From the NCBI RefSeq assembly GCF_023278565.1, contig NC_064681.1:2542001-2606000 (forward strand): a DNA stretch of 64,000 nucleotides. Direction: 5' to 3'. Position 1 is the stretch's first letter, and each line of letters opens with the position of its first letter. Under the pieces are notes generated by a model. That model did not search any database, was not told where the DNA came from, and saw only the letters and a list, made by a program, of their open reading frames with translations. This DNA is from Colletotrichum lupini (Eukaryota > Ascomycota > Sordariomycetes > Glomerellales > Glomerellaceae). Positions 21,945 through 34,200 of this stretch are shown here, piece by piece. A program made the translations under genes and the position numbers.

Positions 21945-22985
21945 ATGCCGCCCGCGCCCGCATTTCGCGGCGGCCCGTGGGCCTCGAGCTCCGGCGGCAA
22001 GCGCGGCACCGCTTCAAAGGTGCATCAAGGCGGCAAGGGCAAGACTGTGTTGCAGAACGCGGGGACCGGTGCAAAGAGACACCGGTAAGTGGTCTCCTTT
22101 TATCGATCTTCACTTACGGCAGGTGAGATTCGGCTACTGACTAGGAGAATCAGAAAAATCATGAAGGATTGTATCCGGGGTATTAGTATGTTGCACTTGA
22201 CTCAGTTGACGGCTTATACACACTTGGATTTGAGGAGCTGACCCGGATTACTCGTTTAGCTAAGCCTGCTATTCGGTATGTTTTTCTTCCTTGATTGCAG
22301 GAAGTTTTCTCCTTGATTGAGAATTCTTGAGGCTCCCGGGTGAGGCGGATGGTCTCGGGGTTTCCCTGAGATGACGGTGATGAAGGGGACTTGAGTTGAG
22401 CTCTTCCTCGTTCGAATCTCATTTCAGTCTCATCACGCACATTATCATCCTCGCCCACTTCACCTGCGTCTCTTTACCATGGCGACTACCTACATCTACC
22501 TCCTTCCCCCTTCCCTTTGAGAAATAATTTTTAAGCTAACTGCCTTCTCTCACTTTAGTCGTCTGGCTCGTCGTGGCGGCGTCAAGCGGATTTCCGCCAT
22601 GATCTACGACGACGCTCGTGAGGCCCTGAAGACCTATCTCGAGTCTGTAAGTACACACTCTCACATAAACCGAATTCTGCTTGTTTGTTTTTAGCTTCAT
22701 GAAATGCTAACGAGTTACAAATAGGTCCTAAGAGACTGCGTGACATATGCGGAGCATCGCAAGGCGAAGACTATCACTATTCACGATGTAAGTCTCATGA
22801 CCTGCCTCCGTCAGATTCTAGTGGCAGGGCCGGCGTTGTTCTGTGATGATTGGTATCTGACGTTTCCCTCCCCTTAGGTCTTGCATGCCCTGGCCCGCAA
22901 AGGCAAGCCTATCTACGGCTTCGACCCCGATACCTTTGTCGACCCGAAGTCGCGCAAGGCAAAGGCAGCAGCTATCAAGGACTGA
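21945..22985 (+). CDS. Divergent histone H4 variant (H4v-like)
   Basis: Histone-fold protein of 148 aa assembled from six exons: 21945-22084, 22154-22185, 22260-22275 (16-bp microexon), 22559-22646, 22725-22787 and 22878-22985. Canonical H4 is about 102 aa and nearly invariant. Here KRHRKIM (from K44), the [24 protein letters not shown] core and YGF near the C-terminus are kept, but the N-terminal tail is about 27 residues longer and mostly unrelated, retaining only a GGKGK patch. Many core positions differ: [13 protein letters not shown] replaces EETRGVLKTFLEG, and [18 protein letters not shown] replaces AVTYTEHAKRKTVTSLDV. A Lys/Ala-rich tail of about 20 residues follows YGF. Neurospora crassa has a variant called hH4v; this is probably its orthologue. 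For exon 2 a second acceptor 9 bp upstream would add three residues; the chosen one restores KRHRKI. Confidence 0.88.
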
Positions 22986-24454
22986 GAGGGTTGGCCGATT
23001 TACCTCCTCTTGTGTCTCTTCAAGCTTTAGAGAGGCAAGCTGTGAGTCAAAAACGCCAAAAAGGATTTCCACCATCAGTCAGAAAAGCGTGCCATCACCA
23101 CAGCTATTTATTGGACCTTGTCACCCTTTCTGGGCCCTTCTTTACTTGTCTTGTGAGGTATAGGCACCTCTGGCATTCGCATTTGAAGCGAGTATGACGA
23201 GAAAGCACTACGGAATAGGGATATGTGTGTGTCTCACTTTCTTTCTGGATCCCGACGTTGGGGTTATGAGGCCTTGCAAGAGAGGATCCTCGATGGCCAG
23301 GAGAATCTCGCGTGGGGACGCGCGAAACTTGTCGACCGCCTGAAACGACGGAGGAGAGAGATATGTCATCGCGAAGAAAAGACTGAATGAAAAGGGTTTT
23401 GGAGACTCCTCTCCGGATATCCGAGCCTCAGGAGGGAGAAAGGAATGGACATCCCGTACATTGTCAGTTCTCGATCCTGGGCACGTGAGCAGACAAAGTC
23501 AGTAGTATACGGCGTCAGCGAGAATGAAGTGAGATTTTATCGTAAGCCAGCTCTCGGCGGAGCGCGGGATGAGCGCATCGAGACGATCAGTCGTGAATGA
23601 TGTAAGCCATGTCGAGGCAATCTAGGTCTTTTCTAGTTTGGGATGTTTGAGTCGTATATTGACATCGGATCGTGATTGAGGCTAGTTTCTGGGTAAATGG
23701 GCGAGATTGAGCGTCGTGACTTAGGAAACCACCAGGATTCGTGCTTCAGCTGCCCTGTCTGAGTAGCCAACTGTCCTTAGTGCATCTCGCTGGGAAGTGT
23801 TATTTGTAGCTGATCACAGAACGCTGCAAGTTTTCAACCATACTTTGTTCGCCGCAGTCCAAGAGAGTGTGAACAGATAGATACGTTGCCAAACGAAGGG
23901 TTTATATTAGGCAGCAGGAGGGAAGGGGACGGATGGTCTACGAGGACCTCTCTCCCACTCTTCCCTTTCCCCAAGCTGCACGTCTAGTGATATCTTCTTG
24001 CCACGTCCAGGTCTCCACGCTCTTCAACGGGAAGGGTGTACCGCGAAGAACTCTTGACTCCCTCCCCAAATCTTTCCGCTCTATACAAATTGTATAATCG
24101 CCACCCGAGGCGCCCAGTATAAAGATGAAAAGCCGTTTGATATAACGAGGGGTATCGTTTGAAAAAGATGAGACAACCAAAAAGATAAAAGAGATGCCCG
24201 CGGGATCCTACACCAGTGACGTGTCAATGACACCTGGCCCGTCGTTTCCCACAGCTCTAGGTTATATTTGTAACCAATTTCCATCGACCGTCCCCGCCTA
24301 GTTGTCCGAAAGGAGGGAACAACAGAAGAAACTCACACGCGCGCGCGAACACACCAAAGGTTGCGAATAAGTGGGTAGTAGCAATACGAGATAGAACAAA
24401 TGTCTGTTGTGTTCTTTAGATGATGAAGTGAGACGATGAAGACGACGACGATCT
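22986..24454. other. Convergent 3' flanks of the H4 variant and the GNAT gene
   Basis: Both neighbouring genes end into this 1.5-kb spacer. Short frames such as 23938-24180 have no support. I see no additional gene. Confidence 0.55.
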
Positions 24455-25303
24455 TCACCTCTTCTTCTTGGTGAGCTCCCGCTCAGCCAACACGCCATCG
24501 AGTGTCTTGGCGGCCCAGCGCTCGCGCTTCCTAAACACGCCGTTGAAGAACTCGGGCATGACCATGCGGCTGTTGGCGTGCTCGAGCGCGAAGCCGACCT
24601 CTGCGTCCTTTCCGCACCGCTCGCGCGTGATGCGGACCGCCTCGTCGAGCATGTCGGTGCCGACGCCTTTACCGCGGTACCGGAGCTTCGTCGTCCAGGC
24701 GCGGATGATGCCCTTTCCGCCGCGGAAGCTCGAGGCCTTGTTGCGGCGCCGGCTGCTGAAGGTGGAGGCGACGGCCGGGCTCGCGGGCTCCAGGTGGAGC
24801 ACTAAGGCGCCGACGAGCTCGTTCCCGAAGCGGGTGCCGAGGACGAGGTCCTCTTCGTCGGCGGAGGCGTCCGGGTGGGGCCGGATGAAGGACCAGGACA
24901 TTTGCTCTGCGAGGGGCAGGTAGCCGCTCGTCGCCCAGCGGATAGCGAGGAGGTAGGTCATGATAACGCCGCTGAAGAGGGTGAAGGCTAGGCCGATGTC
25001 GCCTTGGCGGGCGTAGGAGTACTGGTAGGCGACGCCGAGGGTCGCTGTGAGGCCTGCGAGCGGGACGGGGTGGAAGACGAGTGAGTAGGCGGCCTGTTGG
25101 CGCTGCTGGGCGATGGAGTCTGCTACGAGGTGGAGGGCTTCGGCCTTGTCCTCGCGGGTGGAGAGGACCTCGAGCGACAAAGGAGGGATGTCGTCAAAGG
25201 GGTCGAGAGCCTGAGATGTTGCCAGCGGAGACGGGGCTGCCGGGCGGTGGGTATTGGAAGCCACCGTAGGCTGGAGGACGGGTGTGTTGGTGTTGGATGA
25301 CAT
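24455..25303 (-). CDS. GNAT-family N-acetyltransferase with two predicted membrane segments
   Basis: Single exon, 282 aa, starting at the ATG at 25303; the frame extends 7 codons further only through a TTG. After a Pro/Ser-rich N-terminus come two hydrophobic stretches (about residues 74-96 and 101-127), resembling a helical hairpin. The C-terminal half is a GNAT fold: LVGALVLHLE as beta4-like strand, then IRAWTTKLRYRGKGVGTDML, in which RGKGVG (about 210-215) is the acetyl-CoA pyrophosphate-binding motif (R/QxxGxG/A), and FALEHANSRM later. The order matches a group of fungal membrane-tethered GNAT proteins of unknown substrate. A basic KKKR ends the protein. The acceptor substrate and membrane (ER or other) cannot be told from sequence. 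Confidence 0.8.
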   Translation of the reverse strand: MSSNTNTPVLQPTVASNTHRPAAPSPLATSQALDPFDDIPPLSLEVLSTREDKAEALHLVADSIAQQRQQAAYSLVFHPVPLAGLTATLGVAYQYSYARQGDIGLAFTLFSGVIMTYLLAIRWATSGYLPLAEQMSWSFIRPHPDASADEEDLVLGTRFGNELVGALVLHLEPASPAVASTFSSRRRNKASSFRGGKGIIRAWTTKLRYRGKGVGTDMLDEAVRITRERCGKDAEVGFALEHANSRMVMPEFFNGVFRKRERWAAKTLDGVLAERELTKKKR

Positions 25304-28300
25304 GGCGGATGGGTTCAGGACCAAGTTGGCGCGGAGAAATGTGAAGAAGGCTGGATAGACTGGTCAGTTTACTTTCGTCGTGATGCCGGGTCCAAGTTGA
25401 GAGCATTAATGAAAGCCAAGTGAAAAGAGGAAGAAAAAAAAAAGAAATGTGGTCATGTAGTGAAGTGACTTGCGAGGTTGTGACAGACAGGATGAAAAGC
25501 TTGTCAATAGTTGAGATGAGATTTTTGTGTTCCACGTCCTCTTCTGGATTGGTTCTAGAGCACCGAGAGGCCGATAACCGTGAACGTGACCGAAACTTTC
25601 GGCGCTTTTGCTGCACGTTCTGAAAAAAGCCAGATCCCCAAACGATCCTGCCGGAGCGTTGGAAAATGAGGTTGGATGAACTTGATGACGATGTTCGGGT
25701 TTTGGTGTAGGCGGTATGATTGAGTTGTGAAAGAGACACACAACGCGAAGTGAGGTTGAATGAAAATGCCAAGGTGAGAGGAGAGGTAGCGTTGAAGAAT
25801 ATGTGGCCAAGAAGAATTGATTTAAAGAGCCGCAGGGCAGAAGCGCAGGGAAGACGCAACGAGAAACCAAATGAGGGAAGAGAAAAAAAAACCGTGTTAA
25901 CTCTTACCTGCGCTTGTCTTGATTGCGGGGACCGCATGATTGAAGGTATCGGTAAGGGCATTGTGAGAGTGCCAGTTGCTCACATTGAGCTCGCGAATGC
26001 CCATGTGGTGTGGTGAATCCATCTTATTGGCCCGTTGGTCTAGTCGACTTGACGACCCAGTTTCGTTGCTGGCTGTCCGGTCCTGGAAGGAGAAATCGGT
26101 CGCTTATTAGGCGGGCAATTGTACGGATACGTCTCGTCTGGTTAGGGGCGGGTTTGCCGTCAAGACTAGGGAGAACCGCCGGTAACAGGGAATACAAGAC
26201 GCCGGCTCTGGGGTGGTTGGAAATTGGAGAGTTGGGGCTGGTTGGATTCTTAGTGGCGGCAGCTGGCGACAGACGATGGTAAGCGCCGCCGCGAAGCTCA
26301 AGATGGATGGTGGTCTCGTGAGGTCGTAGAGTGGAAAGAAGAGAGAGGACCCTGTCACGGGAAGGGGGGCTGCAACATGGATCGATGGGTTCCGTCTCTC
26401 GTCTATATATCCTCCAGGGTTGGCCAGGTTCCTTCGTCCAAAGAAGGCCCCAAATACGTCGTTCGTTCGTGTCTTTGGCGTCGGCGTTGGGGGTGGCTGG
26501 AATGTCCAGGGAACAGAGTTGTTGGTGGCCGTTGCGTTATGCCCTTGGGTATTAGTAGTATGGTGGTTTATCGCCGGTAAGGTTGGTCTGGTCAAGGTCT
26601 GTGGTGCCTGGGTCTTGGACTGTGTCTGTTGGTTTTGAGTCGGCCGTTGGACTTGCACACAGACAGGTATCTGTAAGATGAATCGCCCGCGCACCCGTCG
26701 TCGGGGATCCCGTCCCAAAAGTGGCTGGTGAAGGGGGCTTGATGAAGAAAGAAGCCAGGGGAAGAGGGAAAGAAACAAAGCTCGGAAAAAAGGATTAAAT
26801 AGAGAGTAAGAAGGGTCTTGTGGTATTTGTTACTTTGTTACTTGACCCCCGTTCCTTCGTCCAGCAAAATGGGAAGACTAATAAGTGGGAAATGAAGAAG
26901 AAAAAGGCTTGAGACCTTAAAAATCTGCAGGAAAAGGAAAATTTTGAAGAGTGGGTGGACTTTGGTTAAGTAGGATCGGTAGGCGTGGGCTGGACAGGAC
27001 AGGACTGGACAGGCCCGGGGATGGATGAGAGAGAGCTGCGAGCACTGATCAATGAGCAACGAGCATGGAGCATGGGATGGGATGGATGGGGAATCGGGAT
27101 GGGCATGGGAGAAGGCCAAAAAAAAAAAGAAGAGAAAGATTGTCGTCGTGTGCGCGTGCGAATGGGAACCTCCTTCAAACCAAGCTTCGAAACGAAGTAC
27201 CTCCGCCGCTAGACGTTAGACGTACGGCACAGCCAAGCTACTTTGGGTCTCTTTTCCTTCAGCTCGAACCGGGGCTGCTTGCTTGTAATAGGTATTGCTA
27301 CTCTTCTGTCCCTCTGCCTCTTATGATTCTTAACCAGGAGACCATGACCGTCACTCTGGAAACCTCACCCCCCAACCCAACCTGGAAGTGTCATGTATCT
27401 CTCTTCTTGCTGCGCCGGTTTTTTTGTTGGTGGCTTGATGCATGTGGGTGAGCTAGAGGTGAGGTATACCGCATGTTACCGCCATATCAACCCTAATATC
27501 CGTATCATCGGGTCGGATGGCACCACTGGTTGGTTGTTTCTGCGCTCTCTTGGCTCCTCTCTCCTGTCTATCTCTTTCCGCGGTGACGCCAGTGGTTGGA
27601 TGCATTTGCAAGAGATACATGGAGACGCACACACACACACACGCACACACTCTCTCTCTCTCTTCCTCCATGTCTTTCCGTCTCTTCTTCCTCACCCTCT
27701 CTCCCGCTGTATCTCTCTTTCTCAGACACATACTGACAGACAACCCCCCGGTCAACGTGCTTCTCGCGCCAGAGCCAGTGTCGCGCGTGCGGCGTGCTGC
27801 TGGGACCAGCAGAACCTAGGATGGTGATGGCAAGGGCTGGGCGGTGGGAAGGATTGCAGCAAGCAGTAACAGCTACTGCAAGAAGCAGGGCAAGCCGCAA
27901 ATCCGCACCCGCCGTCTTGCAGATTTCTGATAAGGGTCCCCCCTCGCCGAGTGCGCGTGTCACCCGTGTCACCGTGTCTCCGGAGCTTCTCACAGGCTCG
28001 ATAAGGCGGAACCATGGGAACGCCAATCATGACTGGCGGGGCCGCCGCCATGGCTTGTCAAGCCCAAACAAGGCGGCGAGCGTGCTGCCAGCGTCTGGGA
28101 CCAACGGACGGGGTTCTTGGCTCGGCCGGAGAGTGGGTGGTGGGGGGAGCAAAGACTGAACAGAGTGAGAGACTGACAGACTGTGACCTTGCCCAGACCA
28201 AAGGGGGTGGTGGGGTGCCCAGCCTGGTGGAGGGGTCCTTGTCAGTGAGTCGAGTGTCAGGATCCGATCCAACGCGACGTGACCCAATGCATCATGGATG

Positions 28301-30379
28301 TGACTTGCTCCCTAGCCTCTTCTCAGGCTCCTCCCATCCCCCCCTGGTAGTGGTAGCGTAGCCCAGAGCAGCCGTCCCCTAGCCCCCCCGGTCTCCAATC
28401 GACGGCCTGGGCCCAGATTCTTTCTCCGAACCATCGTCTATTGTTTTTTTGGCGTCTGTCTAGATGTGATGGTCTTTGATGCCATCGGTTTCGAAGAGTC
28501 GTCATTCGTCGCAGCTCTTTGCTGGCAAGCAATCAGAGGGGAGCTATTAGCGATGCACAGGCCATGGATTGCGTACATATCTTTCGCGTCCTAGTTCTAC
28601 GAATAGAGAGATGAGAAGTAAGAGGAGGTAGGCTAGGTGAGGTCGCATAGGTATCTCTCTCATACTCTCACCTCGCACTCTTTCACATTTGCCCTTCCGA
28701 CATTTTTTCGATATCAGAGTTTCTTGGGGTTAGGCGCGGCGGACTTGGCAAACGGGTGGGTGACATTGCTTCAGACCGCAAGGTTGCTGATTGTCGATTC
28801 TGCAAGATGCTGTGTCTCTGGCGTCACTCTGTGAAGCCCCCGAAAAAAAGCTGAAGGTGTGCTGGTAACCCAACTTGGTGGTGTTGGAACTGGCACCACT
28901 GACTGACTGGGTTCGTGGTGGTGGTTGGGTGTTGGGGCCTCTTTCTTGGGTGTGGATGGCATGGGCCAACGCCATTTTGAGGGTGGTGGTGGGATGAGTG
29001 GGATGGGATTGGACTCATTGGGCTGGCTGGATTGGATTGGATGTCTTGGAGCTGATAGCGAATTCGCCCGGTAGGCTGGTAGCAGAGAGAGCCAGAGAGG
29101 CAGCGAGCGGCTGGTCCGGCCGAAGAAGAAGCAAATCTGTCGACTCAGGCTCGACATGGGCAATGATGCGAGTGAGGCAAGTTGCAGCTCAAGATGCAGC
29201 ACGCGGCAAAAAAAAAAGGTTTGATTGCAAACAGATCAATCAGCTCAGTTCCATTACACTAAAGTACCTAGGTAGTTGCTCGCTCTTTCCCGATGCCGTG
29301 GCACGTACGGATGTACTATGTATCTCTCTTGCAATGGCAAGTTCTCGTGGTCTGCAACTTCCTCGGGATTCACGCACGTTGCTGATTCAGTATCCATAGG
29401 TACCTTTCTTCAGCTTACAAAGTACCCCATCGGATTGTCCTTGCCGTCAATAAACCAAATGACGTGTGCCACGGGGATCACAGCGGGGTGAGAGTTTCTG
29501 CTTTTGATTAACACGATGACTCGAGTTCTCTAGAGGAATATCAAGAAGAGAACTCAGTTTCAACCAACAATCAATATCGACACCGGCTCATCTAGGATGT
29601 AAAGTACTACTATGAGCATCTGCCCTACAATGTAGTTTACGGAGTACCTAGGCGACGTTCACCCAAGAAAGTCTCACCCCTCCAAATTGACCTCCTCCCC
29701 CTTCTCCCCCAGATTGAGCTTCACAAGCATCCACCAGCAGCAACATCCTTGCCGGGCGCGAATCACGGCTAATCCGCACCGCCAGTTTGCTGCCCTTTTC
29801 TTGCTTTTACTCCCTCTATCCTTACCTGGTTATCCGTATTTGCTGTCTGTTCGCCAAGATCGCCCGCCAACATTCAATATCTAAAGTCCGTCCGCCGCCG
29901 AAGGGGGAATTGACCGGTCGTTCACGGCTGATCAAACTACTGCCTTATCTCGTGAGAAAATGCAACGCTGCAGAGTAAGAAAGACGCGAACAAGCCCCGT
30001 GACAGCGCGGCATCAAACGAGGCAAGATAAGAAGAGCAGCGCCGCGCCTTGCATAATGACGTGCCGCATCATCTTCGCGAGGCCAATTAGACAAAGATTC
30101 GAGGTGATAAGGTTGAATTCTCCGGGGCACAATCAATCCAAGGCCGTGTTGCCGCATCATTCTCAAAATGGCTAGCCAAGTAATATTGATGTTGACTTTT
30201 TGGTTAACCTTTCTATTAATGTGTCTAAATGTGACCTCAAAATTTCCCCTGCTCAAATACCACGCATCCAAGTATCCGTACTCCGTACCCCAAAGATTGT
30301 ATCCCTCGAGGTACCTCAGCCTTCTGAAATTCCCCAAATGCACGGCTTATCGACAACTGCCCTAGACAAGGAACCCATA
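25304..30379. other. 5-kb spacer with low-complexity DNA
   Basis: The first part is the putative promoter and leader of the GNAT gene. A CA/CT microsatellite lies at about 27627-27668. GTACGGATAC occurs at 26121-26130 and TACGGAGTA at 29638-29646. Long open frames such as 26107-26778 (minus) encode Pro/Thr/Gln-rich low-complexity strings without domain or splice logic. I see no gene. Confidence 0.5.
27627..27668 (+). repeat. CA then CT dinucleotide microsatellite
   Basis: An (AC)n tract with one G interruption passes directly into a (TC)n tract. It lies in non-coding spacer and is likely length-polymorphic. Confidence 0.8.
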
Positions 30380-31275
30380 CTAGACTGAGCCGGTAGCAAG
30401 CGGGGAAAGCAATGTCGTCTGCCCAATGATCCACGACTCGGAAACGATGGAGCAGACGGCGCCTGCCGGGTTGGCGAAGCCGGCTACAGTGTACAAGCCG
30501 GGCGGGAGGGTGAGGGTGCCGTTGGCCACGGCCGACGTCGTCGGCACGGTAAACGGCGGGGCGGCGGTCGTGGTGAAGCTGCTGACCGTGGTGGTGAGGC
30601 TGCCGCCTGGGCCGGTGCTGACGATGGTGCTGGCGACAGTGGTAACGCTGCCGGACGCCGTGGTGGTGCCGCCGTTGTTTCCACAAGTGGATGCTTTTCT
30701 TGGTGTTAGTGAACATGCGTCTTACAGCTTCCATCCAACAAGACAAAAGATAAGTAGAAAGGTGGAAACATACCAACAACGGGACCGAGTTGAACGGGAG
30801 CGCAGTTCGCTGGGTACGACACGGTCGGGTCAGCAAAGGTAGCATACACCTGGCCCGCCGCGTCCTGGCAGAACCCAGCCTGGCCGCCAAAGAAAGCCGG
30901 GTTTGACCAGGTCAGCGCACCGTTGCGGAGAGCAAAGGTGACGGTGATGCTTCCTGGCGGGCTGATGGGCCGGAGGGGGATGAAGGGCGTCCCCGGGTTC
31001 ACGGATATGACTGAATTGCCGACGACGAGCTGGCCGAGCGTGTTCAGGCTGAATTCCGCCGCCACGCCGCAGTCGCTGGTGATGGGGTTGGCGGCTGTGT
31101 TGATGAAGCCGCCGGCCGTCTGTCGCTTGCTGATGCCGTTGCTTCGCTCACGAAGGGCGGGGATCGAGGGCTGAGGGGACCCGTCGCCGCCGACGAGGTC
31201 GGGGATGGCGCTGGCGTAGGCCCCTGCTGCGTAGGATGCGGCGGCCAGGGCCGCGACTTGCTTGAGGCAAACCAT
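30380..31275 (-). CDS. Secreted Ser/Thr-rich protein with Kex2 site
   Basis: Two exons, 30774-31275 and 30380-30693, with an 80-bp intron, give 271 aa. Residues 1-23 form a signal peptide (MVCLKQVAALAAASYAAGAYA, cleavage near ASA). A short propeptide ends in SKR, a probable Kex2 site, followed by QTAGG. The mature protein has a compact segment with three cysteines (DCG, FCQD, NCAP) and the FCQDAAGQVYATF pattern, then a threonine/serine-rich stretch likely to be O-mannosylated (about 170-225), and ends with GLYTVAGFANPAGAVCSIVSE. There is no GPI signal. The central segment resembles extracellular fungal proteins of the DUF7908 type, but I hold that only tentatively. Role unknown; a cell-wall or secreted surface protein is plausible. 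Confidence 0.72.
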
Positions 31276-34200
31276 TGTGATAGTGATTGTGAGATGCCCA
31301 AGATTTACCCCTGCAAAGTGCAAAAACTTGGCGAGTGAAAGAATGGACAAGGGCAATAAAAGCACCGACTAGCTTGATATTGAACGAGTGACGAAACGAG
31401 GGTTGTGGAAAGATCGGGCACTAATCAACGATCAGGGTGTCTAAATGGCCGGGAAGGTTTCCGTATATAAGATACTGCAGGTCATGTAAGCATGGCGATG
31501 GCCATCGGTTGGAAAGTCTGATGAATGTTAAACACCTGTTCGTCAGTCTGGAATGTGGGAAATGAAGCTCGCGGCCCAACAAGGGACGGGGGATGAAAGA
31601 TCCATATGGTTCACATTCCTCAACTTCACGAGTGAAGTAGCACAGTTAGAAGGGAAGCCAACGGGAGCAACCATGTGCCTGCCCACAAGAAAGAGCCGAT
31701 TCTTTGGACTGCCACTGACGAAATCGCTTCCATACAATTACAAGCAGAGTCATATCTCTTGCTGACGCGTTTTCCAGTATCATACAGGTAACCAGATCAG
31801 ACTCAAAGCTCCAAACGCCAGCTATGTGTCTTCGCGGAATAGGGGAGGCTGAGACAATGGCGCTGGATAATATGAAAAGGCACGTCGTCGACCTTTGAAC
31901 GTTGGAATTCAAGTATATCAGCCGCAAACAGAGTCTCGGAGGTTAGAGCAGACAGGCGGCCCGGGGCTAGGTAGGCAATTACTCCATTTGGCATTTGGGT
32001 ATTGTCCACTGTGGTCTCGGCCCGAACAGATGAAAAACACACTGAAGACTTCAGTATCAGCTGTCGAGGCAACGACCGGCTGGTGGTTGATGGTCTGCCT
32101 GTAGCATGTTGCTCCCTTTCTTGCGCCATGCATACCAGGAGGGAATCCATCATTCAGTCTGTACGACTGTTGACTTCGCATGGCATGATGTGTAACGGTT
32201 GAGCAAGAATGCGTATAAGTCGCGATGCAGACCAGCTATTGGTCAGTGCCATCAGCCAATGCTTGCTGACTAAAGGGGCGGTAGTCAAGCATCTCTACGA
32301 AAAGCACGCATGATGAGTGGCCTTAACTTACGCCTGTCAGCCCCATCCTGTACGACACCGTGAACATTTACTTAAACGCAGGTATCCGTACAGACGAATG
32401 CACATGTTGCCATATGGGGGCCAGCATCGTTCTGGCGGAGCTGACCAGTCTCCAGAGAATATGTCTGCAACTGCTGACGTACTCCAGTCGATGTCGACCC
32501 CCGTCGAGGACGATTCTGTAACCGATGCCTGCAAGCTGGAATCGACTAAAACAAAATCCCCGCATCTGGGCCACCCCCTGATGGACAACTCAAAGGCAGC
32601 TAGCCAAGCCAAGATGTTTTGGCCCGCCTCAAGTTGTGCTCTTATTCGCCCCAAGAAGTTCGCTCGAAGCTATGCGAATATGACACGATATGCAAGTGCT
32701 AGCAGAACGGACCGGCGAGTTGACAGCTCCTGGTGCATCGAATTGGGCCCGCCGTAGCCGCTATACGTGATGGTTGGTTTAGAACTCTTCTGGTCCGGGG
32801 GAGAACATCTCGAACTCTCGAATCTCGACGACTCAACGGCTCGCCATTGATGCTTGTCTAAGCCCCCATCTTCTCTTTGTCGCTATTTGGGAATCTGATT
32901 GGACCGTGTCAGCCTGCAACATGAATCCTTAGCTATGCGGTTCAAAGGAACGGTCGAGGGATGCCGTGCCACCGGCGATCCGCCCACATGCCCGATATTT
33001 GAAACAGCGGTTAAGTAGCTTTGCCGCATGTATGCTGTGCCCCCTTTGACGATCGCCCTCTGCCCGAAGCATGCCCTTCTTTTGGTCTGGAGTCTGGGCC
33101 AAATGGGGCGTCTTCGTGCAGGTTCGTGTCGTGAAGTGCCAAGAATAAGATGCTTCCTTGAAGATAGGTTGCAGCATCTACTTCATACAACATCGTCCGA
33201 AAAGGGGCCCGCTTTCCCCTAACAGATCTTCGAAACGCGCGCCCCCCCCCCCATGTCACCATTCGCTGTGGAGCCCATGACGCCGCCTGATGTCGACATA
33301 AAGTCGTCGAATTGGGGCGGGCGACGGATTGAGTCGGCGAAGCCGGCCGGGAGTTGCTCTTTTGTAGATATTATCCGAAGCGGCGGGCTCCATCCGGGAT
33401 TTCCACATGGTCTTTAACCAAGACAGTGATGTCCGATGGTCTTGGGGGGACTCTATGGGACAGCGCAGGTTGCTAGGCTGGACTGCAGGCGTAGATCGCA
33501 TGACCACGATTGTCTATGATGGTGATGGGAGGAAACGGAATGCATCAAGACTGTCCAGTAATGCATCAGCAATCGAACTTCAGCGAGCGGTGAGATCAAG
33601 TAGGAGGGTGATGGTGCGTGGTCCAGACCACTGAGCGTCACTAGCAGACGGACTCTACTATATGGAGACTTGCCGGTTGTCGACTAGGTAAGAGTCTATG
33701 AAAATGAGCGATGCCTTGGATGCAGCTAAGAGTTAGCTTTCCAGACCTCCGGTATAACCCGGAAGAGAAGCGACATGCACGAAGTGTCTGCCGTGGTGAT
33801 CGTGAACTTGGGGCTGAAGGCCGGACGATTGCACGAACTTGCAAAGCATCTGTGCTAGCCGTGCCAGGGTTGTGGCCTGCGAGATATGGTTTAGCAGCAG
33901 GCCAACCCTAGTTGTGTGGCCCAAGGAGGGAATAAATTGAACGACGGATGACAGAAGACTTGGGACGATTGCCAGCATGATGGTTTCCGACAAGAGAGTG
34001 AGGCATCATGTCGTCAAAATGCCGTCCCGTGAGTTCGACATGCCGAGAGTTCTTTCCCTGCGTACCTGCCCTTGAGGATCCTGCCGTCTTCAGTCGGAAA
34101 GCAACACTTGGGAAGGTTCCGTCAAAGGGGCGCGTTGCTGCTTTCCTTCCTTCACTGCCATGACACTCACACGACAGCCCCGTGCCTGCCATTAAAGGCT

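Noticed and set aside
26107..26778. 223-codon Pro/Thr/Gln-rich minus-strand frame
   Set aside because: The low-complexity reading begins at a weak start in the region upstream of the GNAT gene. It more likely reflects skewed spacer DNA.
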